Positions 52,692 to 64,000 of a stretch of 64,000 bases of DNA are shown one piece after another. Source of the stretch: Parus major (Eukaryota; Chordata; Aves; Passeriformes; Paridae); contig NC_031769.1 in assembly GCF_001522545.3 (NCBI RefSeq), positions 21,538,515-21,602,514 of the forward strand, read 5' to 3'. The position numbers were made by a program, and so were the translations under genes. Below the pieces are notes generated by a model. It saw nothing but the letters and a program-made list of their open reading frames with translations, made no database searches and was not told the DNA's origin. How positions within the stretch are numbered: the first letter of the stretch is position 1; every line of letters starts with the position of its first letter.

Positions 52692-52815
52692 GACATACTG
52701 AAAACCTGATTGAACACCACCCTGGGTGTCCTGCTCCAGCTGACCCTGTCCAGAGCAGAGCACTAAACTGGACGGGCTGTGGTGGGGTGTCCTGGCTTCA
52801 GCCCCTCTGTGATAC

Positions 52816-55800
52816 ACCAGGCAGCTGTAATGTAGGTAAAATCACAGAGTTTAATTTCACATCACTTTTGGAATAGACTCACCTGTGAAAAGGAAAAAAA
52901 AAACCAGCATAAGTATGATTACTGTTGTAATTATCTGTAGAGATAAGATATTATACTATTTGCATAATTAATTTTATGTACAGATGCATCAAAGGCAATT
53001 TAGTGTGAAACATTTTATTAGGTTCTGTCAATAGCAATGAAGAGAGTTTTATTTCATTTCACTGTAGTTCAAAAATACTCCTAAGGGTGCTGTTTCTAAT
53101 TTCCTGTTTGGGAAACCAATTGTGCTATTAGGAAAACAAAACCCTCTATTGTTTTTAGCAGCAATAGTCAGTTTTTATAATGCTTATGTCTTGGGAGATA
53201 TATGCACACATTGAAATGGAAGAGATAAGTCAAGTGACATAAATCTTCAGAATTAAATCCTGAAAGCATGTTTAATGTGATGTTTGCTGTGACACATGGT
53301 TTACTGGTGTTTCTAACCTTGTGACACCCTTTTAGTTACATTTATAATTAATTTGATTTCAGCCATATTGCTAACAGAATGTTATTTAGAAACTATCCAA
53401 TGAAAATACTGTTTTATTGGAAAACACAACAGCTTTTCTATCAACATAGATACTGAAATAATATAAATGTAATTATTTTTGTAAATTAATTGCTAAGGTT
53501 GGGAGAGAGAATGACTAAGACATTCGAAGGATTGGTATAATTGCCTAGACCGCAAAAAAAAATAAAAATTAACTAAACCCAGCATTTCATCAAAGTGGAA
53601 AATTGTTTCGTCTCCATATTTTCTACTGTGTAGATTAAATGGGTGCACTAAAATAACACATTACCATTTGCATACAAGGTAAACAGGATATATATTATAT
53701 GTATGATGCAGCCAATTTAACAGTGCAGCACACATATACTAGATATCTATCTGATTAGATATTTAAATAATGTTTGTTTTTATTTCTAGTGCAGTTCTTG
53801 AGAGCTAAGTGCACTCAGCTGAAGTTTATTTGCTGCTCGAGTCTCTCTAAACAGAATAATTTCTTATAGAGTGTCTATGAGCTACCCATGCAAAAAGAAA
53901 ACATTAGTCAGTGTCAGAAAATATTACATGGTAGAATGTTATTTGTCTAAAGACCACGTTGGTGTTTATTCTGGGTGTTTTGTTTGTCTCTAGCTTATGT
54001 TTTGTGTTTATTAGGAGTTTTTTTCCTTATGACTGTTTTCCTTTATAATCGGTTCTGATCATTAGGAAAGCTACTGACTAAGTTCAGTATCATTTCATTC
54101 ATAAAAATTTCTTATTCTACAGCTCCTCTTGAGTAAACTTCCTGAAATTTTATTGACCTCATGACTATCCAAGTTGTGTATACTTCTGATTTTTTTCATG
54201 CTAGCTTTTGCAAGTGCCCATTTAAGGGGAGAGGAAATGTACAGTAATTTTTCTCTATCTCCCTTTTGCTTCCTTTGTTTTGTTCTTCTATTCTGACTTT
54301 TGTAGGACAGCAATAAAGCACATATTTAAGCATAAATATATGCCAGTGTCTGTGTGTGTCTGAGCGTTGAGATGTCTAAAGTACAAATAATATAAAACAG
54401 GTTAAAAAAACTGCACCCAAATCCGATCTTACAAAAAAGTACCCCACAAAATTATAAATAATAAACATTTTCATCCTTTAAATGCACATACTACCAATGA
54501 ATGATGAATTTGATGCTCATAGTTGTCTAAGAGATCTGAACTTGTGGCACTGAGTCATCTCAGAAATTTACCTTACACTTAACAGCTCTGTTTTTCCCAG
54601 GTACTAATATAAAATTAGTAAAATTACATAGTATTTTATACAAAAATCCTGCCAATTTCTTTTCCTGCTTCTTGCATTATTATGTTTCTTGTTTGGGAAT
54701 AAATTTTATAAAGGAAAAGTTGCTTGAAAAAAAAAAGATTCTGCTTTGTATTTCTAAACACTTATGAGATTGAATTATGAAAGGCGTGACTGGGAGAAGT
54801 GAAAATGTTTTGAGCTACTTTCAGTTTTATTATGAGTATGTTGCATACCTTGTGTAATAAAAAAGTTGTGGCTGTGTTCCTATCAAATTGATTAGGACTT
54901 TCACAGGAACCATCTGTTTTATCACAATCCTTAGCCACCAAGAAGAAAAAAACCTAGAGAATAAAGAAACTAAAAAGATGTCAGATATATTCCCAGTCTA
55001 CACTGCTAAGCAAAGATTAAGAAACACTCTCTCATGAGACTTGCAGTGTTCAAAGCTCTAATTTGACAGACATGGAATATTCCTAATGACAGCAGATAAA
55101 AACAGCTTCAAGGGGGCAATGACAAGCCTAAAGACCAAAGAAAAGAGACAGGGCAAGAAACAATAGTCTTAGGATAAGTATCTTATGGTGGGACCCTGAG
55201 GATGCTAATAGAGAAAGTCTAAAGAGATGTTCAGCTGATGGATGTTGAAGGGTTTTGCCTGTTGGGAAAACTCAACAAAACAATCAAAATTATCTTTTCT
55301 GTTTCATATTCAAAAGTTGGAGCTCACAGATCCTAACTTCCAATCTTACTCTCCAAACTCTTATGTTATTTTTTTGCTCCAGAGTCACATGGGTGCAATA
55401 ACATAGAAAAAGTAGTTGAAATAGGAGTAATTGAGCAAAAGAGATGTGATCTCTCTCAGCTCATTTAGAAAAATGAATTATTTTAATTGCAAGTCAGACA
55501 CATCTTTATAGAGTGCATGAAAATATAGGCCTGCGGATTTTTTTTAAGGTTGGCCTACAGAGGTTCATTCAAATCTTTGCTGAACAGCTCACTGAAGCTC
55601 TAATTGAAACATTTAATTTAGTACTCCATAAAAATACCTCAAAATACATTTTATCACAGTACCAGCAAATATTAAGTGTTGCTTATTACAAGGAGGGAAA
55701 AATGATCCTGTGAAAAATTGATTTTTGCTTCAGAGGTGCCTGAAGGAAGCTAATTAACAAAATGCACACTGCATACGTGAAGCAAGTCAGTTTTGATTAT

Positions 55801-56379
55801 ACTGTAAGATTTTCAGTGTGAAAGGACAGTACATTTTGTCATTGTTTTATAATTCTCTTTTAAGCAGTACATGGGAGGATCTGTAGCTATCTGCATGTAC
55901 ATAATATTGTGCACTCTTTACCTAAGATGTATTCATGTAAAACTCAAACAAAGGAATCAAGGACAGCTGTACCATAAATCAAGGACACATTGAAGAAAAC
56001 TGAAGCTATATAAAATACCATTTTTTTTTCTTTTCTCTTTGTATGTGAGTAACAAAAATGGCTTTTGAAGAAATTCTCGGTTATGTCTGACATTTCTAGT
56101 GATGAATGCTAGTGTTCACTGGGGCATACTAATAGGGAAAACAAGGAACAATTGAATGTCTTGAAGTAAAATGAGGGTCATTTTAAAGATATGCATAGAG
56201 GAGTCTTACGCACTAATAAATGCAGCCTGTGTAACTCAAGGTTGATAAGAAGATGAAGAGCCACGTGTCTGTGAAAGAAGGTGCAGAAGTTAAATCCTTC
56301 TCCTGCATGAAAATCTCTGGCTACTTCTCCTTCCCCCTAATATTATCGCAAAAAGTCTATTACTCCTCATTCTCAGACT
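52816..56379. other. Non-coding DNA, no gene recognised
   Basis: AT-rich, low in repeats. Pieces at about 52950-53480 have the texture of possible conserved non-coding sequence (for example ATTTGCATAATTAATT near 52950), but this is only an impression. No frame exceeds 72 codons. Confidence 0.6.
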
Positions 56380-56990
56380 GGCCAGTGGTTTGCTATGAGC
56401 CCAGGAGAGAAATTTAAACAGGACTTTTGTTCTGCAAGTCAGGGGGAATGTTGAGTTCTGGGGCCTCAGGATCATGTCCAGGGAGGCTGCAGTTACCAGT
56501 GACCAGCATGGGACTCCAATGAGACAGGTTTCTGCTCAGGAAACCATTCATTCAGCACAGGAACAAACTCAGCTTAGACCCAGAGACAAAGAGCTCCGAA
56601 CGAGGCAGAGTCCTGGGGTTTGTGGGACAGAACCAGGGTGGAATTAAAGGTCGGGGTCTAATAGGAACAGAGCAAGGGAGAAACCCCAGGGTCTCAAACC
56701 CAATCAGAACTCCCTGGGCTGCCACCCCACGAGGGTCTGGAGTGGGGCAATTCTAGAGAGATGGAATTTACTCTTCCTGGGCTTTAAAGCCACACCTCTC
56801 ACTTTAACAATGCTTATCTGAAACTAAATCTTTGCCTCCCTGGGTGGGGCACCTCACAGAGGAGTGAAGGTAGTGCATGGCAAAGTCACCATTAAAGGTG
56901 CCAAGGAGATAACCTGGAGATGGCCTAGGAGCAAGCTCCTTCAGCAATTTACTACACCAAAGCATTTTACTGGCACCATTGTCCTGTGAA
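56380..56990. repeat. GC-richer block, possible old LTR or dispersed repeat
   Basis: About 600 bases clearly richer in G and C than the flanks, with abrupt edges on both sides. It includes CCAAT-type CCAATCAGAA near 56701, a TTTAAA core near 56783, and several C/G-rich words of the kind seen in avian LTRs. I could not find paired TG...CA ends, a primer-binding site or coding sequence. It could be an eroded LTR in either orientation, another old dispersed repeat, or unique DNA. Evidence is composition only. Confidence 0.28.
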
Positions 56991-57040
56991 GTGGTGGTGG
57001 CCCAGTTATTCTTGGGGAAAATATATTTTCATTCTTTTTC

Positions 57041-57110
57041 ATTATAGCAAATGATTTATATGCTTTTTTAATGTAATGATTTATATTATTATATTATAGC
57101 AAATGATTTA
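57041..57110. repeat. 18-bp direct repeat, period 52
   Basis: ATTATAGCAAATGATTTA occurs at 57041-57058 and again at 57093-57110. A third related word, GTAATGATTTATA, lies between. It looks like a small local duplication in AT-rich DNA. Confidence 0.85.
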
Positions 57111-57389
57111 ATATTTATTATTAGAATAAACAGGTAATTAATGACTTTGAGATATTTTCATTCTGTTGTTGCACTTATGAAGATTTACTTAATCAAGTGT
57201 GAAAGTCCTGTGAATTTTAATGAATTAAAATGTTTGATGAATTGAAGAGCCACTATTTATGAAAAACAAGAAAGAAACCTTATCCTAAATTGCTTGCTAA
57301 AACTCCTAAGCTTAAGTAGAAGAAAGCTGGAACTGTGTATTCTATCAGTATTTCAAAACTGCTTGGGTTAAAATAAACCTGTTGAAAGT

Positions 57390-57411
57390 AAAAAAAAAAA
57401 AATAAAAAAAA
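57390..57411. repeat. A-rich homopolymer tract
   Basis: Thirteen A, one T, then eight A. No retroposed body recognised beside it. Confidence 0.9.
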
Positions 57412-57854
57412 TCCATTCCAAGTTGGAAATAATGATGGAAATGTCAAATTTACAGAAAATTTTGACTTAGGACCTTAGAATTGGTTTAGTATAAATTGTT
57501 ACACATATTTATATGGTCAGGGGTAGTCCTGAGACTTCAAAAGTCATAATCTTGCTATAACTCTGCTTAAATTTATCTCAGGTTTTCTGGTGAGAGCATT
57601 GTTTATTCTCTGCTCTAATATAAGAAAAAAACTAATCAGAAAGAGTTGATTATGATCAAAAGATGATCAAAAGACATAATTAATTTATGCATGAAAAACT
57701 AAACCTTTAGAATGGCAGGATTTTTGTTATTTTTCAATAGTTTCTGTTAGAAAAAACCAAAGACGTGAACCTTAATATGCAAATTACTGGAGCAGGTATA
57801 GAAAGTAGTGTATTAGTTAAGTAAAGATGTTCTGTGGGCAGCAGAATCATGGAA

Positions 57855-57911
57855 GGATAGATGGATAGGTGGATAGATGGATAGATGGATAGATAGATAG
57901 ATAGATAGATG

Positions 57912-57965
<54 letters not shown>

Positions 57966-57981
57966 GGTAGATAGATAAATA
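57855..57981. repeat. (GATA)n tetranucleotide microsatellite
   Basis: About 32 GATA units over 127 bases. The 5' third has GGATAGAT variants, the middle is pure GATA, and the 3' end is degraded (AGAGGTAGATAGATAAATAG). Such pure arrays are normally length-polymorphic. Confidence 0.96.
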
Positions 57982-58842
57982 GGGTTGAGAGAAATGAAAA
58001 TCTGAGGTTTACATCTTATATTAAATAGAAAACTGAAGTATATTACACTGTTGTAGGCAGCCTAGTCTTGAACAATTTGAATGTACTGAAATAGTTCCTA
58101 AAATTCAACCAGTAAGAGGAACCAGCAACACCACAATGGCACAAGGCAGGAGAAGTGTAAATTGTCAGACATCTAAAATCAAAGGGATGGGGCTATTTTT
58201 AGCAAAGTAAAAGATCATTTAGTCTTGGAGAAGTTGCAGAAAGAAAGAAAAGTAGTTCTACAGCCTGCCTGGTCAGATCAAGCCCTGACCTGCTCAGACC
58301 ATATAATGCATTTTTGTGCTCAGCTCATGTCAAGATAATAGATCAAGATAAAGGCATGAGTTTTAAAACTGCCTTTCAGACATTCTTTCACTGTTTTAAG
58401 ATTCCAGTATGAAAAGTCATATCTCTTTTTACTAATGAAAACCTTTTCCTGTACTTTAGAATTATAATATTCCTAAAATGAGTGTGAATTGAAATGATGG
58501 AAAGAAGTGTCTACTGAAAATTGAAATATTAGTAATTATTTTTCCAGTTGATGTCAAGATCCTAAAGCGATCCTAAAAGTCTCTATTTTTATAGACAAAT
58601 ATTTACTTTGAAACAATCATAATAATTTAAAATTATTAGTACAATAATGAGCAATGTTAAATTATTTCAGCTTTTGATTTTAAATCCAGTAATAAAATTA
58701 CATGCAGAGAATGCTACACAGGACCACAGGACACACCAAGTAAAAAATACGTGCCTCAGTAATTCAATATAGCAACTCTGAAACAAACAATGTTTGCTTA
58801 AATGTTTCCTGAAAGAGGAAATCTCATTGGTAGTATTCAAAT
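57982..58842. other. Non-coding DNA, nothing recognised
   Basis: AT-rich sequence between the GATA array and a CR1 copy. No gene, RNA gene or repeat recognised. Confidence 0.65.
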
Positions 58843-59415
58843 ACTGAATCAGAGAATCACAGAATCTTTAGTTTGGAAAAGTCCTTAAAGGTCATCTAGT
58901 CCAACCATTAACCTTATACTTCCATGTACACCAATAAATCTTGTCCCTCAATGCTGCATCTACACCACATTTAAATACCTCCAGGGATGGTGGCTCAACC
59001 AGTTCCCTGGGAAGGCTTGACAACCCCTTCAATTAAAAGATTTTTCTTTATATCCAACCTAAGTCTTTCCTTGTGCAACTTGAGGCCATCTCCTGTCTTC
59101 TTGTCACTTGTTCCTTGGGAGAAGAGACTGGTCCCCACCTGGGCACGGACTCCTCTCAGGTAGTTATTGAGAGCAATAAGGTCCCTCCTGAGACTCCTCC
59201 TGGCTGAACAACCCCAGCTCCATCAGCAGCTCCACACCAGATTTGTGTTGCCTGCGTTCACTGCTCCTCTCTGGACACACTCCAGCACCTCAATGTCTTT
59301 CTTGCAGCAAGGGGCCCAAAGCTGAGCATGACTCCAGGTGTAGCCTCACCAGTGCCAAGTACCTGGGGACAACCAGTGCCCTGGTCCTGCTGCCACACCA
59401 TTGCTGGTGATACTA
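58843..59415 (-). mobile_element. CR1 LINE, 3' portion with intact tail
   Basis: On the minus strand this 573-bp piece holds the C-terminal end of CR1 ORF2 (degenerate, related to the LERHL...GVELLMELGLFSQEE segment) and the CR1 3' UTR, including TTGGACTAGATGACCTTTAAGG and CTTTTCCAAACTAAAGATT. It ends in three 8-bp tail units: GATTCTGT, GATTCTCT and GATTCAGT (complements of 58859-58866, 58851-58858 and 58843-58850). This is a normal 5'-truncated CR1 insertion. The coding part is broken by frameshifts. The tail shows it belongs to another subfamily than the fragment at 7721-7803. Confidence 0.95.
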
Positions 59416-62400
59416 CAGAGCTCAGAATAATGTACTAACATGTGCCAAAATTATATTGTAGCCCACGGGCCAGGAAATATTTTTCAAAGTTACTTTGGTC
59501 AATGTTGTTATCAAGCTTTTCTGCTGAAAATTTAAATTAAAATCAAGCAAGTTGCTTTCAGTCTATGGTAAGTTTTTGGGCCTTTTGCAACAAAATTGTA
59601 GGACACATGTAGAAATAAGAGTTGTGGGAGTGTACATGGGGTCAACACTTGGTTTTGATCCTTTTTTTTCATTAGAAGACCAATGTATTTCTTTAAATAT
59701 TTTGAATACTGTAATAATCTTTTAGAGGCTGCAGTGGAGAAGAAAGTGACAAAATTGTTTGTTCATGTTTGTATCTAAGAAGATAAGTTTAAATTACCAC
59801 AAAATACAAGAGGAAAGAGTTCTAAAATGAGTTACCAGTTGGAATAATCTTGCTGAAAGAGATGCAATGAGCAATATTGATGTATTTTTTAATTGCAATT
59901 AAAAAAAACATTTCAGACATAGCTGCCCTTGTCTTTGAAAAACAGATGTGGACAAGATAAATTATTTTTTTCTGTTCTGGTACATGTCTTATTCTTTCTT
60001 CATGGGACATCTAATATATTACAAAGTTCCAGTGTAATTTAAGTATACTAATGACCCTTTTCATGTCAGGCACAATATCTTCAAAAATGTTACTAATTTT
60101 TCATTTTTCAGATATTGTGTGAAAGTGTATTTTTGCTAATGCTGATGCCAAATCAATTTGAGAACAACTCAAACTTCTCAGAAAGCCAACATGTAGAAAA
60201 ACTCTTCTGGTATTTCTTCCTATAACATCAATTTTTAAAGTAGGCCACCCAAAACCTGTGGGCAAAGAACAGGAAATTTAAAACATTCTGTAAAGTTTCT
60301 AATGCTTCTTTTAAAAGTATAGACAAGAACTTCAAGATATCAAAATGTTATTTTGTTGGCACTCAGTCCATAGATGCCATATATCATCTTATAACTTACA
60401 GTTTCATTGGTGTGAGATCTGAACCACTTATCTACCAGTGTGTTAATCTTTTTTTAAAGGCAATATATTTCTTTCTGGAAAATGTGCATAAATGTTTTCT
60501 CTTACAATTGGCAATTGAATAAACTACTGCACAAATTAATGGCTCATACTTTTACTTCTTAATGAAAAATTATGTTTTGAACTTCCTCACTTTGAATTCT
60601 AGTTATTGGATATCATTGTGTTTGGAATGGAGTTTAAAATGTAAAAGAGTTGATTTTGTTCTTCCACTGCTGTTAGTTAATTTCTCCATCATTTTTTTAT
60701 TCTACAGTAAGTATTTTATCATCAATATCTAACTTTCTTTTTTCCCCCAGCAATTTTATTAGGCATTAGGCCTTTATTAGTCCACAGATTTAGAAGTCTT
60801 CTAGCACTACTCTTCAGTTCAAATAGTTCTTACCTTCCCTTCAGGATATAAAACAGAAATAAATCATGATGACTCTCACTTGCTTCCTGGTCACAACTGA
60901 AATGGCAAACTTTAATTCTGTCATTCCAGTGAGGTGCCTTGAGGCAAGTAGAACCTGGCTTTGGGTCCAGGTGGGCTAACCATTGTACAGTCGTATAATA
61001 TTTGACTAGGGCAGCTAAAAATTTGAATTTCCCTGTTCTATTTTTATGTTATCATCTCCAAACTGATGACAGACATAATTTATGACTGTTATTAAACTCT
61101 GTCCCTTTTCTTCTGCCTTGGGTTCCAAACTGCTTTGTGTAGGATAGCAGCTTTTGTTTTTCATCCTGTTTCCAGCTTTTCTATCCTCAGGATAGTCCAA
61201 CTGTATCATTTGGATAAATATTTCTTATGATATGCACATGTGTATTTTACCTGTAATATATAAATGATAAGCTTCCAAATTTCCTTATTGCACTGTTACC
61301 TGCTGTGCTAAAATTTTCAATGAAAATATCTAACAAAGTCAAGTTTTCAACTGGTCCATCCTGTCCCAGTCTAGAGGACATCAAGAGGCCTGATGTTCCT
61401 GCCCAGCTCCTGCTGGGGCTCATTTCACTCCCAGAAACATCTGGAGATGTCCCTGCCAGAGCCACTCTGTAGCAGCTCTGGGCTCCTTTTCCTCACAGCT
61501 CTGCCTGTGAGCCCACATCCCTGCTCTGCCCCATCCCAGCTCAGTGCCCAGTGCCGGGGCTGGGGATGCCCCCACTGCCCTGCTCCTGTCTGGGGATGGG
61601 CCCAAGCTGTGGGGTCCTGCTTTGCCCCTTCAGAAAAACTCTTGTGACTGCTGATCCCCATCACTCCCAGCCCGTGAGATCCCTGAGGTTCCCCTAACAC
61701 CCTCTCTCCAGCCACAGGAACCCTTTCAGTACAACCATAATGACCAGCTTCCTTCCCACTCATGTATGTTTTGGCTAAACATTTCTATAACTATCTGCAA
61801 AGGTATGAGCTTTATAATGCAGTTAAATTTGAAATTTACCTCTGTATAAAACAGTGCACTGCCTTTCTCTCTTCTGGGCATAAATCCTAGTCACCAGTTT
61901 TAACTTGGCTGGCTATGAACCTCAGAGGGGAAATGAACCTTCAGAGAGACATAAGGAGCAAAGCTTTTTATGCCAAAGAGCTGCCAGAAACTTTTCTTGT
62001 CAACAAAACAATACAGTAACATTATGTTAGTCAAAAATATGCTCTTGATGCATTTAGCTCCTGAGTCTCTTTCGAAGTGTGGTCCAAAATTGCTGAAGTG
62101 ATTGGCATTTGACAGGTCATTGCTGAACCTTTTGTTATTTCTTGTCACCCTTCTCTTCTGTGTTACATCACTGAGTCTGATGGGAGCTGAGAAAGCTAAC
62201 CTCCTTATTCTGAAATAAGACTTGATATCAGATATCCAGCAAGAATACTTGGGGTTTGTGCATTCAGGGAAATGGGCAGCAATTCTATGTGCTCAACTTA
62301 AAAAATGCAAGATGAAACATAAAAGTCAGTGCTGGAGTGTTTGCACGCTATAATGGCTATTCCAGCCAGAAAATATTCAGTGCTTCAAAAGTTGTTAAAA

Positions 62401-64000
62401 TCATTATCAGAAAGCTCAGAAAACACAGTTCAGTAAGCATGATCAAACTAAGTAGAAAAATTGCCTATGGAAGGCCAGCAATTTGGAGTTGGAATAATAT
62501 GATCATGGTTTCTGCCAGATTAAAACTCAAGTCTTTCTAATAAGTTAACTGACCAGTATATCTGAAATAATTCATGGGCCATCAGAAAGTGTTAAGCAAC
62601 ATAATTTTATTTATAACTTCCCAATATGATGTGAAAGTTCTTCCAATGCAATGTACATGTCTTGAGATGTTCATGCATGCATGTAGGGGAGGATTTATGT
62701 AATCTGGATTTAACCATCTAAAAGTTTTCTTTAGGTATCTCTCCTGCCACTACTATAATTCTGAGAAAGCATTCAAGGGAGTCTTCTTACTAATCATATT
62801 CAAAATATTAGCACTCAAGAGAGTGTTTTTTGTTAACTGTAGAGGGATATAAAAGGGATATAAAAAATAAATAATAACCTGGATATTTACACTTTTGCAG
62901 AGTAATATTAGGTCAGAAAAATCATGCATCTTTCTGAACATGAAGCTTATCCTCATTGCCTGTTATGTGCTGACCCTTTCATCAGCATCACAGTTTATGG
63001 GATTGTGATGGTGACAACAGCCCAAGTGTGTTTTATGGAAAGGAACATAAGGAATGGCTGAATTACACAAAATGTATGGCTAAAGATATGTTGGTCTTTA
63101 ATAATGCATGACAAAAGTGAAATGGTGTGCAAAGCATTTAATTTGCTTGAGAATGACTCATCTTTCCAAAAAATTGCGTTGTAAGGGAGACAAATCACAA
63201 CCCCAGACCTGAAAAGGTTCATCTATTACAGAATTTTACGGACCATATACGATGAACATGTTACTGTGTTTGGGACCTCAGTCATCTCAGCCTCAACTGC
63301 TGCTGCACTATGTAGTTCAGCAAAGAACTTGCATGTACTGAAATATTTTTCTCTGTGAAGTTGTGTGATAAATTTAAACATATGTGCTGCATTGAAACTT
63401 TTAGCCAGACAATATTTCTGACTGACAGGAGAAGTTAAAATAGCTCTTCCTGCCTGTATCTGTGTTAGTTTCTGTCTTGTATTTGGGATATGGCAGCTGC
63501 ATTTCAACATTGCCTTGCAGTGTGTTCTTGGTACATCATGGGAAGTCACAAGTACTGTAGGAATATTAAAATTTAAGAATAGAAAAGGAATGAAGTGCAG
63601 ATCACACTTCAATTTCTTCAAGCAGAGTTGGAACTATCCTCACTCATAATTTTTCCTGTTCAATGTGAAGATTAAAACATTTATAAACACTATGGGTTTA
63701 CTTCAGCTATCTAGCTAGATATTGAATGGATCTGAAGCCCTTAGAGATATTGGCTTTTGTTTCAACTGTGTGTGGACCTTGGACACCTGTTTGACTTTGA
63801 GTTGCTGTGAAACAGCAGAAAAAAATATCTTCTCAAGCAAAGTTGGACACTTTTAAAATTTGTGAAAGACAGGTAGTGGTTTAATTTTTTCCTTCCTGTG
63901 TAAAAAAGTGACACTTTACTTCGGAAGAAAGGATCTGAGCAGTGGATGACAATTATCATTGTCAGGTTGGAGGTAGTAAAGGTGCTCCAGGTAAATGATC
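59416..64000. other. Non-coding DNA, no gene recognised
   Basis: AT-rich DNA to the window edge. It contains a GC-rich, CpG-poor block at 61380-61745, where several frames overlap on both strands (84 to 112 codons) without a domain. The 131-codon minus frame at 63226-63621 has a somewhat balanced composition but no motif I recognise and no splice or start support. Confidence 0.6.
61380..61745. other. GC-rich, CpG-poor block
   Basis: Visibly richer in C and G than its surroundings, yet with only a few CpG, so it does not qualify as a CpG island promoter. Words such as CCCTGCTCTGCCCCATCC and CTGGGGATG recur. It could be an old GC-biased repeat or a gene-conversion hot spot; nothing shows an exon. 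Confidence 0.4.

Larger units (their letters stand above)
52025..52815 (+). mobile_element. CR1 LINE copy with internal deletion
   Basis: Two CR1 parts lie side by side in the same orientation. The first (about 52025-52240) matches the segment before the reverse-transcriptase domain, ending in codons for a KAKPTWSLI-type stretch (CR1 usually KAKAHLELNLARD). The second (about 52265-52815) matches the region after the RT catalytic motif, from LVKPHCKYRVLFW (usually LVRPHLEYCVQFW) to a diverged 3' end near CTCTGTGAT. Roughly the whole RT palm is missing between them, so the deletion removed about a kilobase compared with an intact copy. Sequence is otherwise typical CR1. A 14-bp inverted repeat sits inside it at 52653-52691. 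Confidence 0.88.

Noticed and set aside
63226..63621. 131-codon minus-strand frame
   Set aside because: No motif that I recognise and no support for a start or splice sites; kept out of the gene list.

Overview
This window looks like a non-coding stretch of a bird genome. The main reason is three clear and one longer CR1 LINE copies, including the CR1-specific 3' end made of 8-bp units of the ATTCTGTG type, plus one solo retroviral LTR. Simple repeats, A/T homopolymers, low CpG and AT-rich DNA fit a vertebrate gene desert or a very large intron. A passerine is plausible from the mix of CR1 subfamilies and LTR, but that is only an impression. No bacterial or viral gene organisation is present.

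No functional protein-coding gene, rRNA, tRNA or CRISPR array could be supported. The only recognisable coding sequence is decayed reverse-transcriptase sequence inside CR1 copies. Other open frames (the longest are 176 and 191 codons) are about as long as expected by chance in 64 kb of AT-rich DNA and show no domain.

Layout: 1-6312 AT-rich unique DNA; 6313-6552 an imperfect 240-bp palindrome (fold-back element, the most unusual structure seen); 7721-7803 short CR1 3' end (minus); 7804-28274 mostly unique DNA with two stretches that read like conserved non-coding elements (16840-17110, 22560-22860) and a third at 27000-27480; 28275-29289 CR1 reverse-transcriptase segment (plus), broken at its 3' side against an AT microsatellite; 29320-45577 unique DNA with an AT-rich simple repeat; 45578-45981 solo LTR (minus) with TATA box and poly(A) signal; 50269-50536 a (TTCTCC)n polypyrimidine tract containing an ambiguous base; 52025-52815 internally deleted CR1 (plus); 56380-56990 GC-richer possible old repeat; 57855-57981 GATA array; 58843-59415 CR1 3' end (minus); 59416-64000 unique DNA with a GC-rich, CpG-poor block at 61380-61745.

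There is no set of genes here that works together. What can be read is repeat history: at least four CR1 insertions in both orientations and from different subfamilies, one retroviral LTR, and later microsatellite growth. I did not find a new biological system; the palindrome at 6313-6552 and the conserved-element candidates are the best leads.
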